Numbered from the stretch's first letter, positions 8,243 through 17,234 are shown. The stretch is DNA of 64,000 bases from an uncultured Granulosicoccus sp. (GCA_947492525.1 CANLNQ010000001.1:186001-250000); one strand, 5' to 3'. Numbers and translations are program-made. Notes: generated by a model from the sequence alone, not told the origin.

Positions 8243-9142
8243 TCAGGAGAATGATTCTGTAATGGGTATACGCCCATCAGTCATCTGCTCTATCAGATTC
8301 TCCGGCACGCCGAACGCCAAGCCGGCAATGGCTCCCAGCGCCATGCTGCGTCCACAGCTATCACCGCCACAGCGAATATTGTCACGCACGGCAGATTCAA
8401 AATCACTGGCATGCCTGAGCAGATGCCAGACCAGCGGCATGGAATGCTCGACATAGCAGGCAAGCCCGAACCGCTTGGCCGTGTCCAGCGGCTGATAACT
8501 CTCGATGCTCAGCGCCTCTCGCATCAGCGCACCGACATCGCCCGTCATTGCATCTGCCGATACACGCAGAGCGTCTTCCATGGACGCGCCCTGTTCGAGT
8601 TCTGTCAGACACCGGTAGACTGCTTCCGCGGATGCCACCACCTCGGGATTGATGGATATCACTTGCGCGGCCTTGCTCACTGTTTCGGTGGACTGCCCAC
8701 TGGCGAAAATACCGGCTACCACGCACACCGCCGGCATCTGGTTGTCATCCATACCCGACGCATCGCTGATGTCGGCCTCCTCGCTGATCATGCGAGCCAC
8801 CAGTTTCTTCGTGGGCCGATCGGCATAACCGGTGTAATGACCGCAGGGACCGAAGGACTCGAAAAAGTGCTTCCGGTGAGTATCTGTCTGGTATTCGCCA
8901 TCAGCGCTCAGTTGGCCGACAATACGTGCCGATTCACCATAATGCGACAACTGGCCTGCACGTCTGGCTGCGTGCGCAAAGTAGCCTTTCCTGCCCTGGT
9001 AGACAGCGGCATCCGGCTGACGAAACAGGATATCCCCGCTCTCCGAGATCGTCTTGATCTGCTCTTGATCGTACAGCCAGTGCAATCCCATGGACGCGGC
9101 ATCGGCCACCAGTACTCCGGCGAGGGCATCTTTTCGATTCAT
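8243..9142 (-). CDS. ADP-ribosylglycohydrolase (DraG) family protein with variant metal motif
   Basis: 299 residues. The start is the ATG before NRKDALAGVLVADAASMGL, the DraG-type N-terminus; a longer frame upstream is not supported. An Asp-Asp pair at about 132-133 and GGD at 259-261 correspond to the di-metal ligands of ADP-ribosyl hydrolases. The classical GGDTDTN is here GGDSCGRS, with Cys263 where a ligand Asp or its neighbour is usual. This cysteine-bearing form recalls the J1-crystallin/selenoprotein J branch, a link I make from memory of the motif. It may hydrolyse ADP-ribosyl bonds or be an inactive relative. Cytoplasmic, single gene. Confidence 0.72.
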   Translation of the reverse strand: MNRKDALAGVLVADAASMGLHWLYDQEQIKTISESGDILFRQPDAAVYQGRKGYFAHAARRAGQLSHYGESARIVGQLSADGEYQTDTHRKHFFESFGPCGHYTGYADRPTKKLVARMISEEADISDASGMDDNQMPAVCVVAGIFASGQSTETVSKAAQVISINPEVVASAEAVYRCLTELEQGASMEDALRVSADAMTGDVGALMREALSIESYQPLDTAKRFGLACYVEHSMPLVWHLLRHASDFESAVRDNIRCGGDSCGRSMALGAIAGLAFGVPENLIEQMTDGRIPITESFS

Positions 9143-9351
9143 GAATGTCTCCGTAGTGATATCAGTGTTCAGTGTATCAATCCCCCTCCGGCGCAAGGGG
9201 GAGTTTGAAGGGGCTGCCCCAGACGCTTGAGCCTGCTGCACAATCCTTGCAACGTGTACCGACACTCAGGCTTGACACAGAGAGCTGCATCAGCAATCCA
9301 CGGCAGGAAACCATAAGAGGGTGCAGACTGAAACTGGTTCCTCTGTTGCCA

Positions 9352-9737
9352 CACGGAACCTGCAAGCGACGAAACAGCACCATCCGCAACATCCTGGAGA
9401 TGCCGCAGATCTCACTCCTCTTCATGATTCCGGATATATCCATTACCTTGGGGGTGAACGGGCAGGCACAGATCACATTCGATCCAGACGTTCTGTCGCG
9501 TTTCGTGGTCAAGGAGCGACTGCCGAAGAGGGTCATGGTCGTGACGGTGCAAGAAGCCTACGGTCACTGCGCCAAGGCAATACTTCGAGGAAGCTGTGGC
9601 AGGACAATTACAAGGTAGGCCCTTCGGAAGCTCCCAGCCTGGCGGAACTGATGTCACACCCTCTTTCGCTGAGAACAGAAGAGATAAATCAGATAGACAA
9701 GACCGTCGTTCAGGACTTGAAGGACAGTATGTACTGA
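9352..9737 (+). pseudogene. Frameshifted fragment of a pyridoxamine 5'-phosphate oxidase-like (MSMEG_1061-type) protein
   Basis: Reading frame 1 from about 9352 gives RNILEMPQISLLFMIPD, then VNGQAQITFDPDVLSRF and VVTVQEAYGHCAKAIL, a good match to the FMN-binding PPOX group of about 200 residues. At 9585-9590 the frame breaks; the continuation KLWQDNYKVGPSEAPSLAEL and its tail lie one frame over and end at 9737. The SKLW segment normally follows CAKA directly, so one base appears lost. The N-terminal half (start, FMN-binding strands) is missing upstream. I infer a decayed gene rather than a sequencing error because both a truncation and a frameshift are present. Confidence 0.7.
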
Positions 9738-9783
9738 TCGCTGAAAACCAGACAAAGCGCAGACCGGAGCACTCCGGTGAGTT

Positions 9784-9821
9784 GACACTCTCACCGGAAG
9801 CAATCATCCGGTGAGAGTGTC
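9784..9821. terminator. Perfect 15-bp hairpin after the PPOX remnant
   Basis: GACACTCTCACCGGA and its exact reverse complement, separated by 8 bases. No T-run follows (GTTGTTGT), so it may be a Rho-independent terminator relic, an RNA stabiliser or an inverted-repeat end. It lies 46 bp after the pseudogene stop. The rest of the stretch 9822-10058 shows only a weak 7-bp stem (TACAGTC/GACTGTA) and no gene. Confidence 0.5.
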
Positions 9822-10058
9822 GTTGTTGTCTGAACTGCTACAGTCCGACGGGTCGTTGTCTGACGACTGTATCGGCGTGAAGGCACGCGGATACGCAGCA
9901 ATTCGGTTCATGGTCTGGCCACACTGATTTGCTTACCTCCTTCAAGTTACAACCATTGACTGTTGTGCGTGTTCACTCGACGCCAACAATTTTCAGATCT
10001 CCCCTTACGCGAAAGACCCGGACGAATCGACAAGGCAACCTTGATACAGAACCTGGTG

Positions 10059-10370
10059 TCAGGCCAACATGTCCACCAGTTGCCCGGAACGTTGTGACCC
10101 AGCGCTTGAATCACTATCACCTGCTGCCAGTTGCCTGTCGATGAAGGTCTGGATTTCGTCAAAGCTTGCGCCTGACTCTGCAAGTTGACTGGTTCCGGCC
10201 ATCAAGGCACTTCTTGCATCTTCTGACAAGGCACCACCCAGAGATTCCATGGGGGCAACGCGCGAGGAAGGACCGCCATCGCCTCCACCGGGAGGCATGG
10301 GCGGGCTGGTTTGAGCCTGTGACAAGGACATGGCTGTCGATGTCAGATCGTTAGAGGTGCTTACATTCAT
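10059..10370 (-). CDS. Small hypothetical protein, Ser/Gln/Gly-rich
   Basis: 103 residues from the ATG before NVSTSNDLTSTAMSLSQAQ. The first 45 residues are low-complexity and probably disordered (PPMPPGGGDGG). The second half is predicted helical (LGGALSEDARSALMAGTSQLAESG, given here as a region at about 50-75) and ends with a helix EIQTFIDRQLAAGDSD. No signal peptide or membrane segment. I do not recognise a family. Coding status is moderate: codon use looks native but the upstream Shine-Dalgarno is weak. Confidence 0.45.
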   Translation of the reverse strand: MNVSTSNDLTSTAMSLSQAQTSPPMPPGGGDGGPSSRVAPMESLGGALSEDARSALMAGTSQLAESGASFDEIQTFIDRQLAAGDSDSSAGSQRSGQLVDMLA

Positions 10371-10737
10371 GTTCGGACACCCATTACAGAGCAACAGCTG
10401 CTCTATCAATGATAACGACTCAAGAAATACGCATCTTGAACGCTCTAGCCCGAGATGAGCCTGTCTGCACAAGAAACAAACGGTAAAACCGGTACTGATG
10501 CTCACCGATAGAAAACCGGATGTGTACTGATCGAGTATTGACGGAGAACGCTGACGCCGAACCCGGAGTGATTTACCAAGACGTCAAAGCGGCGCCTCTT
10601 CATAGTATGTTCCAATATCGAGTATCAGCCTTTGGCGAGATCCGTCCATCAGTCAGGCGTTTGCCCTTTCCTGGATCCATCGCCTCAGCCGCGACTGTCA
10701 GACCGCGTTTGGCAGGCCTTTCCAGAGAAACCGACTC
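10371..10737. other. Intergenic stretch without recognised features
   Basis: 367 bp between the small minus-strand protein and the plus-strand MscS gene; it must hold both promoters. Reading frames across it lack family resemblance. I see no strong hairpin or repeat. Confidence 0.4.
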
Positions 10738-13113
10738 ATGGCGACACACCCGGGCAAGGCAATCTGGCCATTGCTACTGCTCTTCAGCATCCTGCTGGGT
10801 AATTGGAGCGGCATCCAGGCTCAGGAACGCCCTGATGACAGGGAGCTTCAGCGCTGGAGTGTGATGCTGGATTGGATCGAGCTGGAGCTGAAGGAAAGCG
10901 AGATAGTGACGGCAGACTTTCAGCGCTACGAATCCCGACTCGGCGCACTGATCGATGACGCCGAGACCTTGAAGGCGGCAGTCGAGAGCGAGCTTGAAAC
11001 ACCCCGACTGGAGCTCGAGACTCTGGGTGAGCCGCCTGAAGAAGGAGAGCCCGCCGAGGCAGATGCCATTCAGGCGCAGAGGGCGTCGATCAATCAGGAA
11101 ATTGCAGCCCTCTCGCAGCAAGTCAAGCAGGCTGAACTGATACAGGTTCGGGCAGAGAAGCTTCTGGAAACACTTGGAACCTCGCAGCGACAGCAGCTCG
11201 AGTCTCGCCTGCTGACGCGCTCACCGGCCATCTATACCGGCGGGTTCTGGTCGAATTTTCTGACCGACGCCAGGCGTGTCGGCGAGGGTCTTGCCGCAGA
11301 CATTCGTGCATTGCCGCAGGGCCAGGGCCGCGCCAACTGGTCCGGCTGGTTGATGCTGCTGCTGGTGCTGACCGCAGCATTGAGTACCATTCCCGGTGGG
11401 CGCTGGCTGGTTGACGAGTTCGGGCGTCGCCCCCAGGCCAATGAATCCTCCTACTCCCAGCGAACCGTTAGTGCGTTTGCCGAGGGGGTTGCCAGTGGCT
11501 TGCTGCCTGCGGCCATCATCGGTGGTATCGGCTGGACACTGATCAGTCAGGGGCTTGTCGGCGAGCAGTCCATGACACTGGTCAGGGCAATCACCGTGAG
11601 CCTCGTCCTTGCCATCATCGTTCTGGCGCCCGTCAAGGCAGCTCTGGTGCCACACGCTCCCACCTGGCGACTGGTCTCGGTAGACTCGGCAGTGGCTGCG
11701 CGACTCAGCAGGCGGATACAGTGGCTTGTGGGCTTCTGCGCAGCCATGCTTGCCGTGTACATGGCAACTGAACGATTTCGCCCCTATGACACTGAACTCG
11801 ACATCGTCAGCAAGCTGACCGTAACCATCGTGGTCGGCACCTTGTTGCTGAGTGCCTTGCATCAGGGCTTCTGGCAATCGGCGATCAACAAGCCGAGCGT
11901 TGAACGCGCCTTTCGGATACTGGACACCATACGCCGTGCATTGATGATGATCGTCATCGCTGCCCTGCTACTGGGCCTATTCGCCTATCTGGAGCTGAGT
12001 GCCTTTCTGGTATCCCGACTTGCACTGAGTATTGCTACCGTTTGCGCTCTTCTGATGATTCGCCGCCTGCTACACGATTTTCTCGATCGACTGACGACAC
12101 TCTGGCGCAATCTGGTCAAGATCGACGGTGAATCAAGCAGTGGCACCAGCAAACTGCTGTTTCGCGCGCTACTGGATGTTCTGCTACTCGGTCCGATGCT
12201 GCTGCTGTTGGCAAAGGCCTGGGGAATTCCGCAAGCAGTGATTCAGTTATGGAGTCGGCGCCTTCTGGATGGGGTCACTCTTGGAGAATTGACCTTCTCT
12301 CCGGGCAGGATTCTGCTTGCCATACTGGTTTTCTCGATCGTCTTCATCGCCACGCGCTTGTTGCGACGTATCGTCTACGACCGTGTCCTACCCGAAACCC
12401 GAATGGACTTCGGCCTGCGTCACTCCATCTTCGTGGGAATCGGCTACCTGGGCCTGGCAATTGCCGGCACTCTGGCCGTGGCGACGCTGGGTGTCGGTTT
12501 GCAGAACATGGCGCTCGTATTCGGTGCCTTGTCTGTCGGTGTGGGTCTGGGGCTGCAAGGCATTGTCAGCAATTTCATGTCCGGCTTGATCCTGCTGGCT
12601 CAGCGTCCGGTTCGAGTCGGCGACTGGATAGCTGTTGGCGAGCACGAAGGCATCGTTCGCAACATCATGAGCGTCTCGACTGAAATCGAGACTTTCGACA
12701 AGGCCAGCATCATCATCCCCAACAGTGAGCTGGTGTCGAATTCCCTGGTGAACTGGACCCACACCGATACCACCGTGCGCGTGATCATCAGCATCGGGGT
12801 CGAACACGATGCCGATGTCACCCAGGTACAGAAACTTCTGCTCGACTGCGCATCCAGACATCAGGAGGTGCTCTCGACGCCCGAGCCCTATGCCCTGCTG
12901 ATGGACTTCGGCGAAAATGCCCTGCAGTTCGAACTGCGGGTATTCGTCACCGATGCCGAGCGCTACCATATCGTATCCAGCCAGCTGCGCATCATGATCA
13001 ACGAGGCGTGCCGCGAGGCCGGTATCGAGATTCCGTATCCACAACGACGCCTGCACATGGCTGATGACGAGCGCTCTGCCAGACACACGCTCGAGTCAGT
13101 GGATACGAAATGA
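10738..13113 (+). CDS. DUF3772/MscS mechanosensitive channel family protein
   Basis: 791 residues. A signal peptide (1-29) precedes a periplasmic, Glu-rich coiled-coil region (35-145) and a DUF3772-like segment near 150-185 (SPAIYTGGFWSNFLTDARR). About eight to ten membrane helices follow. The MscS pore and beta domain lie near 590-690 with GALSVGVGLGLQGIVSNFMS and RPVRVGDWIAVGEHEGIV, the channel signature, then the soluble C-terminal cage. Such large MscS proteins open on membrane tension during hypo-osmotic shock, or act as gated regulators. The start ATG at 10738 gives a proper signal peptide. Followed by a small hairpin (13153-13178) and a convergent lipoprotein gene. Confidence 0.88.
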   Translation: MATHPGKAIWPLLLLFSILLGNWSGIQAQERPDDRELQRWSVMLDWIELELKESEIVTADFQRYESRLGALIDDAETLKAAVESELETPRLELETLGEPPEEGEPAEADAIQAQRASINQEIAALSQQVKQAELIQVRAEKLLETLGTSQRQQLESRLLTRSPAIYTGGFWSNFLTDARRVGEGLAADIRALPQGQGRANWSGWLMLLLVLTAALSTIPGGRWLVDEFGRRPQANESSYSQRTVSAFAEGVASGLLPAAIIGGIGWTLISQGLVGEQSMTLVRAITVSLVLAIIVLAPVKAALVPHAPTWRLVSVDSAVAARLSRRIQWLVGFCAAMLAVYMATERFRPYDTELDIVSKLTVTIVVGTLLLSALHQGFWQSAINKPSVERAFRILDTIRRALMMIVIAALLLGLFAYLELSAFLVSRLALSIATVCALLMIRRLLHDFLDRLTTLWRNLVKIDGESSSGTSKLLFRALLDVLLLGPMLLLLAKAWGIPQAVIQLWSRRLLDGVTLGELTFSPGRILLAILVFSIVFIATRLLRRIVYDRVLPETRMDFGLRHSIFVGIGYLGLAIAGTLAVATLGVGLQNMALVFGALSVGVGLGLQGIVSNFMSGLILLAQRPVRVGDWIAVGEHEGIVRNIMSVSTEIETFDKASIIIPNSELVSNSLVNWTHTDTTVRVIISIGVEHDADVTQVQKLLLDCASRHQEVLSTPEPYALLMDFGENALQFELRVFVTDAERYHIVSSQLRIMINEACREAGIEIPYPQRRLHMADDERSARHTLESVDTK

Positions 13114-13152
13114 TCAGCTGATCGTCTGATGTAAACGGCAGAGCAGATACCC

Positions 13153-13178
13153 GGATGCACACCTCATGGCGTGCATCC
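13153..13178. terminator. Hairpin between convergent MscS and lipoprotein genes
   Basis: GGATGCAC/GTGCATCC, 8-bp perfect stem with a 10-base loop, 40 bp after the MscS stop and just before the stop of the opposite gene. No T-run. Confidence 0.4.
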
Positions 13179-13184
13179 CGCTGA

Positions 13185-14096
13185 TCAAGGACGAATGACC
13201 GTATTGCAGGTGACCAATCCGTCGTCGTAGTCACAGGTTTCCAGCGTCGCCTGAAAATCACTGTTTCGTGGAGAGGTCCAACTGGTGCTCACCACCAGGT
13301 CGACAGTTCCATTATCCCGGGAAGTCAGCTGTGCACTGCCCGAGCAATCGGCGAGTTCCTCGAACACGATGTCCGCATCCTCGGTGGTATAGCTGAATGT
13401 CTCGACGCCATTGCTGCGATCCCACTGAGAGGTCTGCACATCATTCGATCTGCCGTCCGTGAAGATCATGGATCCCGAGCTGTTGTCCGCGCTGTTGATC
13501 GTGTAATCGACGGTAGTCCCATCAGGAAATTCCACAAGCGTGGTCAATACCTCTCCAGACAGGGAGGCATTGACTTCAGCACCCAGGAGGCCGCATTCCC
13601 CGCTCAGAAACAGGCTGTGATTACAGGTGTTGTTGGTATAGGTGGCAGGCCCGCCAGCGGCCAACATCACATTTCCCAGCGATACCATGGCCACGTTGAC
13701 AGTGATGTCGTCAGCGTTCGTGATTCCTTCCTCCAGAAGCCTGTCGCTGATGGCCCTGAAGCTGGTGAATTTCGGTGCATCCAGATAGACATCGTATTCC
13801 GAGTCGGTCAGGGACAAGGTGTCCAGCACGCAATTGTTCGCAGCCACCACTTCACCGGTGTACAGCACATCGCCACCTGTCGCGGTTCCGCCATTGTCGC
13901 CCGCTGCAGGGCTCTCGCCGTTATCGCCCTCCGCCGGATTGTCCCCGTTGTCTTCCCCTGAGGGTGCGTCACTACCGTCTCCGGCATTTCCAGGCACATC
14001 TGCCGTCGTGCCACTATCCCCACTGCCACTACCCCCACAGGAGGCCAGCAGTACGCTCAAGACCGATACGGCTAGAAGGCGCTTTCTCATGTTCAT
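13185..14096 (-). CDS. Lipoprotein with acidic Gly/Asp/Asn-rich linker
   Basis: About 303 residues. Residues MNMRKRLLAVSVLSVLLASC form a lipoprotein signal with lipobox LLASC, so the mature protein is anchored through its N-terminal cysteine, probably in the outer membrane. Next is a 60-residue flexible linker made of GDNGE/AEGDNG-type near-repeats (DNGDNPAEGDNGESPAAG). The C-terminal 220 residues have four to six cysteines and beta-rich predicted structure but no family I know. Start could also be two codons later; both keep the lipobox. Single gene, converging with the MscS gene. Confidence 0.72.
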   Translation of the reverse strand: MNMRKRLLAVSVLSVLLASCGGSGSGDSGTTADVPGNAGDGSDAPSGEDNGDNPAEGDNGESPAAGDNGGTATGGDVLYTGEVVAANNCVLDTLSLTDSEYDVYLDAPKFTSFRAISDRLLEEGITNADDITVNVAMVSLGNVMLAAGGPATYTNNTCNHSLFLSGECGLLGAEVNASLSGEVLTTLVEFPDGTTVDYTINSADNSSGSMIFTDGRSNDVQTSQWDRSNGVETFSYTTEDADIVFEELADCSGSAQLTSRDNGTVDLVVSTSWTSPRNSDFQATLETCDYDDGLVTCNTVIRP

Positions 14097-14272
14097 CAAA
14101 TCCGTGTGCTGAAAAGGCAATGACTATAGACATCTTCCAACGCCCGGGGTGGAAAGAATCGTGACATACGAACCCTGTCACACCGACAGACCCCGGGCAT
14201 CAGCTCGGAAATTCAGTCATAGTAGACGGCCTCCGCCAGCTCACCTGCCCCCACCTTCAGATACCCGACGAC

Positions 14273-15400
14273 ATGAACAAATCGCCAGCTGAACTCATGC
14301 AGGAAGCCACTCGCCTGACGCTTGCCGGCGACGCCGCCGGTGCGGCAGCCCTGTTGCAAAGGGCATTGTCGACCCGAGAATTCACGGGAACGGACGAGCG
14401 CGCGGAAGCTGTTGAGGAGACAGTATCGAGCGCCGTAGACGCGGCGTCATTACCCACCGATCTGTTTCTGGATGGGCACTTTGCGCATCATGACATGAAG
14501 ATCGACTACAAGCTGTTCATTCCCGCCAGGGCCGCCGGACGACCCGCACCGCTACTGCTCATGTTGCATGGTTGCAGCCAGAGTGCCGACAGTTTTGCCA
14601 CGAGCACGCGAATGAACGAGATCGCAGAGGCCGCTGGCATGCTGGTGCTGTATCCCACCCAATCGAGCTCGGCAAACGCCAACAAGTGCTGGAACTGGTT
14701 CGAACCTGATCATCAGCGACGCGGGGCCGGTGAACCCGAGATACTGAGCGCTCTGACTCGTCACGTCATTGATAGCCAGGCGATCGATCCCGGGCAGGTA
14801 TTTGTCGCCGGCTTCTCCGCCGGCGCTGCCATGGCCTTGATTCTGGCTGAACAGTATTCCGACTTGTATTGCGCCGTGGGTGAACACTCAGGCCTGCCCA
14901 CGGGCGCCGCAAGCTCCAACCGGGAAGCCTTCTCCCTGATGCTGGGCCATGCCGCCGGTGATACGAATTCGACAGCGCAGACAACGGGGTCTACCGACAC
15001 GCACAGGGATTCGAATATCGAATGCCACACCCCGCTCATTGTCTTCCACGGCAGCCAGGACAGAGTCGTCAGCGTGATGAACGCCGAACGCATCATCGCC
15101 AATTGGCTCAACAGGGAAATGCAACGGGATGAGCAGCTGCACTGGATGCCGCTACCACTGGCTCAGAGCACAGCCGACGGCCACCATTGCGTGGTGACGA
15201 CCTACGTGGCCGAGAGCCAGCCCGACCGCACGGGCTGTGAATACTGGCAACTGAGCGAAGGCGGGCATGGCTGGTCAGGAGGCAGCCCGCAAGGCTCATT
15301 TACCGAACAGAACGGGCCGGACGCATCCGCCGAAATGGTTCGCTTCTTTCTGGAATGCGTATCTGCTGGCGCGATCAGTCGCAGGCAGCAGTCACGATGA
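14273..15400 (+). CDS. PHB-depolymerase-family esterase (copy 1)
   Basis: 375 residues, alpha/beta hydrolase of the esterase PHB-depolymerase group (LpqC/PhaZ-like). LLMLHGCSQ near 95-103 forms the oxyanion region, GFSAG at 180-184 carries the nucleophile Ser182, GSQDRVV holds the acid Asp, and GGHGWSGG the His. An N-terminal 65-residue helical extension with ALLQRALSTREF resembles phasin-like or granule-associating segments of cytoplasmic relatives; no signal peptide is seen. Probable role: short-chain polyhydroxyalkanoate or other ester hydrolysis. It shares its family with two more genes in this window (27910 and 43818). Its last 26 bases overlap the convergent RidA gene. Confidence 0.82.
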   Translation: MNKSPAELMQEATRLTLAGDAAGAAALLQRALSTREFTGTDERAEAVEETVSSAVDAASLPTDLFLDGHFAHHDMKIDYKLFIPARAAGRPAPLLLMLHGCSQSADSFATSTRMNEIAEAAGMLVLYPTQSSSANANKCWNWFEPDHQRRGAGEPEILSALTRHVIDSQAIDPGQVFVAGFSAGAAMALILAEQYSDLYCAVGEHSGLPTGAASSNREAFSLMLGHAAGDTNSTAQTTGSTDTHRDSNIECHTPLIVFHGSQDRVVSVMNAERIIANWLNREMQRDEQLHWMPLPLAQSTADGHHCVVTTYVAESQPDRTGCEYWQLSEGGHGWSGGSPQGSFTEQNGPDASAEMVRFFLECVSAGAISRRQQSR

Positions 15401-15719
15401 TTTCCACCTTGAGAATTTCTCTTGCCAACTTGACCTCACCACAGGCTCTGGCCGGAGCATGCCCGGTAGGTACCCAGGCGTTCCAGATCTCGTTGAACTC
15501 GGCAAAGTAGCTCATATCGGAGAGCCAGACCGTTGCCCGAAGCATCTGCTCACGCGAAGAGCCGGATTCCTTGAGCAGCGCATCGACGCGGCCCAGACAG
15601 TCATGCGCCTGCTCGGCAAGCGTTTCACCGGCACCGACCTGCCCCGTCAGATAGACCACACCGTTGTGCTTGACGATCTTGCTGCTGCGCTCATCGGTAT
15701 GCTCTCGTTCAATAGCCAT
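15375..15719 (-). CDS. RidA family protein
   Basis: 114 residues, near the usual family length. GVVYLTGQVGAGETLAEQ, then KESGSSREQMLRATVWLSDM and the conserved C-terminal PARACGEVKLA with its Arg and Glu are the YjgF/YER057c/UK114 hallmarks. RidA enzymes hydrolyse reactive enamine/imine intermediates made by PLP enzymes; the Arg in PARAC is the substrate-carboxylate residue. This subgroup (RidA-like, not the archetype) often has unassigned substrates. Cytoplasmic, trimeric in the family. Its 3' end overlaps the 3' end of the esterase on the other strand. Confidence 0.88.
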   Translation of the reverse strand: MAIEREHTDERSSKIVKHNGVVYLTGQVGAGETLAEQAHDCLGRVDALLKESGSSREQMLRATVWLSDMSYFAEFNEIWNAWVPTGHAPARACGEVKLAREILKVEIIVTAACD

Positions 15720-15824
15720 GGATTATCGAGTCTCGAATCGTGAAGGTTGGCCGTCGAGTCTACCGCAGCTTGCCAGCTCGAACACTGCATAGGGGGTGGA
15801 GATGACTCCACCCCGCAAGACGAA

Positions 15825-16391
15825 TCACGCAGCAGCGGTCGTCTTCCTTTCCCAGGCAAATTTCTCGAACACCTGATCCACAGGCGTCTTGGCGAAGTGG
15901 TTGGTGTAGTTGGACATCAGCTTCTGCGCCGCACCCAGGATCACTTCCAGAATATTGGTGCTGGTGAATCCTGCATCCAGAAAGGCCTGAGTATCGGCTT
16001 CGGACACGAAACCGCGATCACGGACAACCAACAACGTGAAATCGCGCAGAGCCTCGAGTTTGGCAGTTGGCAGGGGCGTTTCGTTGCGCAGGGCTTCGGT
16101 GATTGCATCATCGACCTTCATCATCTTGGCAATACCGGTATGCGCAGGTACGCAGTAGTGGCAGTTCTGCTCGACATTGATCGTCTGCCAGACAACCGTC
16201 TTCTCTTCGTCGGTCATCGTGGTGGCCATGAACTGCTTGTGAGCAAAATTGTAGGCCGCCAGCAGGCTGGGAGAATCGGCCATCACTGCGTGCAGGCCGG
16301 GGATGCGGCCGTTGTTCTTCAGCGAATCTTCCAGCAATGGCTTGGAAGCTTCAGGAGCAGATTCAATCGTGTGTTTGACGAAGTCGGTCAT
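15825..16391 (-). CDS. Carboxymuconolactone decarboxylase / AhpD-like protein
   Basis: 188 residues, all-helical AhpD-like fold. The redox or catalytic motif CHYCVPAHT sits at about 85-93 (CxxC followed by H), as in alkylhydroperoxidase-type members. This suggests peroxide or electrophile detoxification, with a thiol cycle as in AhpD; the actual substrate is unknown. It is divergent from a TetR gene, and an 18-bp palindrome lies about 115 bp upstream of its start, so it is probably repressed by that regulator. RBS AAGGAAAG precedes the ATG. Confidence 0.85.
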   Translation of the reverse strand: MTDFVKHTIESAPEASKPLLEDSLKNNGRIPGLHAVMADSPSLLAAYNFAHKQFMATTMTDEEKTVVWQTINVEQNCHYCVPAHTGIAKMMKVDDAITEALRNETPLPTAKLEALRDFTLLVVRDRGFVSEADTQAFLDAGFTSTNILEVILGAAQKLMSNYTNHFAKTPVDQVFEKFAWERKTTAAA

Positions 16392-16505
16392 GTTCTTTCC
16401 TTATGTGGTTTGGGTTGGAGTCAGTACAAGCGTGAATCGCCGACACCTTTCAGCACCGACGAGCACTGTTTGAACAACAAGCACCTTGAACTTCAAGACA
16501 CTTTA

Positions 16506-16523
16506 ATTGAATGATCGTTCAAT
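16506..16523. promoter_or_regulatory. Operator-like palindrome between AhpD-like and tetR genes (site A)
   Basis: ATTGAATGATCGTTCAAT, an 18-bp near-perfect palindrome (one mismatched pair), the typical size for a TetR-family operator. It lies in the divergent intergenic region. Confidence 0.75.
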
Positions 16524-16567
16524 TATGGGGCGACTCTAATTGCATTCAAGGGGTGAGTCAAGCTAAA

Positions 16568-16587
16568 ATTGAACGATCACTCCAAAT
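16568..16587. promoter_or_regulatory. Operator-like palindrome (site B)
   Basis: ATTGAACGATCACTCCAAAT, a second, less perfect copy of the site-A motif, 45 bp upstream of the TetR start. Suggests the regulator controls both its own gene and the divergent one. Confidence 0.65.
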
Positions 16588-16631
16588 TGTTTTCACGGGG
16601 CTGGAATCGGCCCCTTGCACGAGACCCGACA

Positions 16632-17234
16632 ATGGCACGAACTGCCCGCTTCGATCGCCAGACCGCACTGGATAGTGCCGTAGAGCTCTTCTGGACCAGA
16701 GGCTATTACGCATCCTCCATGAAGCAGATTGAAGGCGCCCTGGATATGCGTCCAGGCAGCCTGTACGCCACGTTCGGCAACAAGAGCGGCCTGTTTGCCG
16801 AGGCCCTGCAGGCCTACGCCGAACGCTCGGGCAACAACTTTCAGCAGATCATCGGTGGGTCACAGAGCCCGATAGAAGGCTTGAAGAGCTATCTGCGCTC
16901 CTTCGCCAGACCGTGCAGCAGCGGCTCGGACACACCGTCAAAAGCCTGCATGCTGGTCAAGACCTTGCTGGAGCTCAATGATGAAGACGCCGAGTTGAGA
17001 CAGCAGGTTGAAGCCATGCTCGATACCGTTGAGCAGGGCCTTTGCGCGATACTCGAAAAGGGCAAGGACGCTGGAGAGCTGCGCGCCGATGTGGACTGCG
17101 CCCGCCTGGCCCGGCTCCTGCAGACCCAGATCATCGGCTTGCGCGCCTTCGCCTCGCGCGATGTCCCGCAGAAGCAGGTCGAGGCCCTTGCCGAGGACAT
17201 GGTCGGCCTGCTCGATTCCTACCGCGCCGATTGA
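16632..17234 (+). CDS. TetR/AcrR family regulator
   Basis: 200 residues from the ATG before ARTARFDRQTALDSAVELFW. The HTH follows: YASSMKQIEGALDMRPGSL and YATFGNKSGLFAEAL, a DNA-recognition pattern of the group that controls AhpD-like and reductase genes. The C-terminal domain contains SSGSDTPSKACMLVKTL, where a cysteine pair may sense electrophiles (inferred from relatives). It is divergent from the AhpD-like gene with two shared palindromes between. The stop is followed after 76 bp by dimethylargininase, which has its own start region. Confidence 0.85.
   Translation: MARTARFDRQTALDSAVELFWTRGYYASSMKQIEGALDMRPGSLYATFGNKSGLFAEALQAYAERSGNNFQQIIGGSQSPIEGLKSYLRSFARPCSSGSDTPSKACMLVKTLLELNDEDAELRQQVEAMLDTVEQGLCAILEKGKDAGELRADVDCARLARLLQTQIIGLRAFASRDVPQKQVEALAEDMVGLLDSYRAD

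Noticed and set aside
9182..9203. CCCCCT/AGGGGG hairpin as terminator for the DraG-like gene
   Set aside because: It lies upstream, in the 5' region of that minus-strand gene, so it cannot end its transcript; could be a 5' leader structure but evidence is thin.
9172..9351. Open frame upstream of the PPOX remnant as real N-terminus
   Set aside because: The residues show no PPOX similarity and no ribosome site; the frame is accidental.
10520..10864. 114-codon plus-strand frame overlapping the MscS start
   Set aside because: Overlaps the MscS start and signal peptide in another frame, no RBS and no resemblance to known proteins.
11221..11877. Long minus-strand frame within MscS gene
   Set aside because: Antisense shadow of a confirmed gene; composition is typical of reverse frames of GC-rich DNA.
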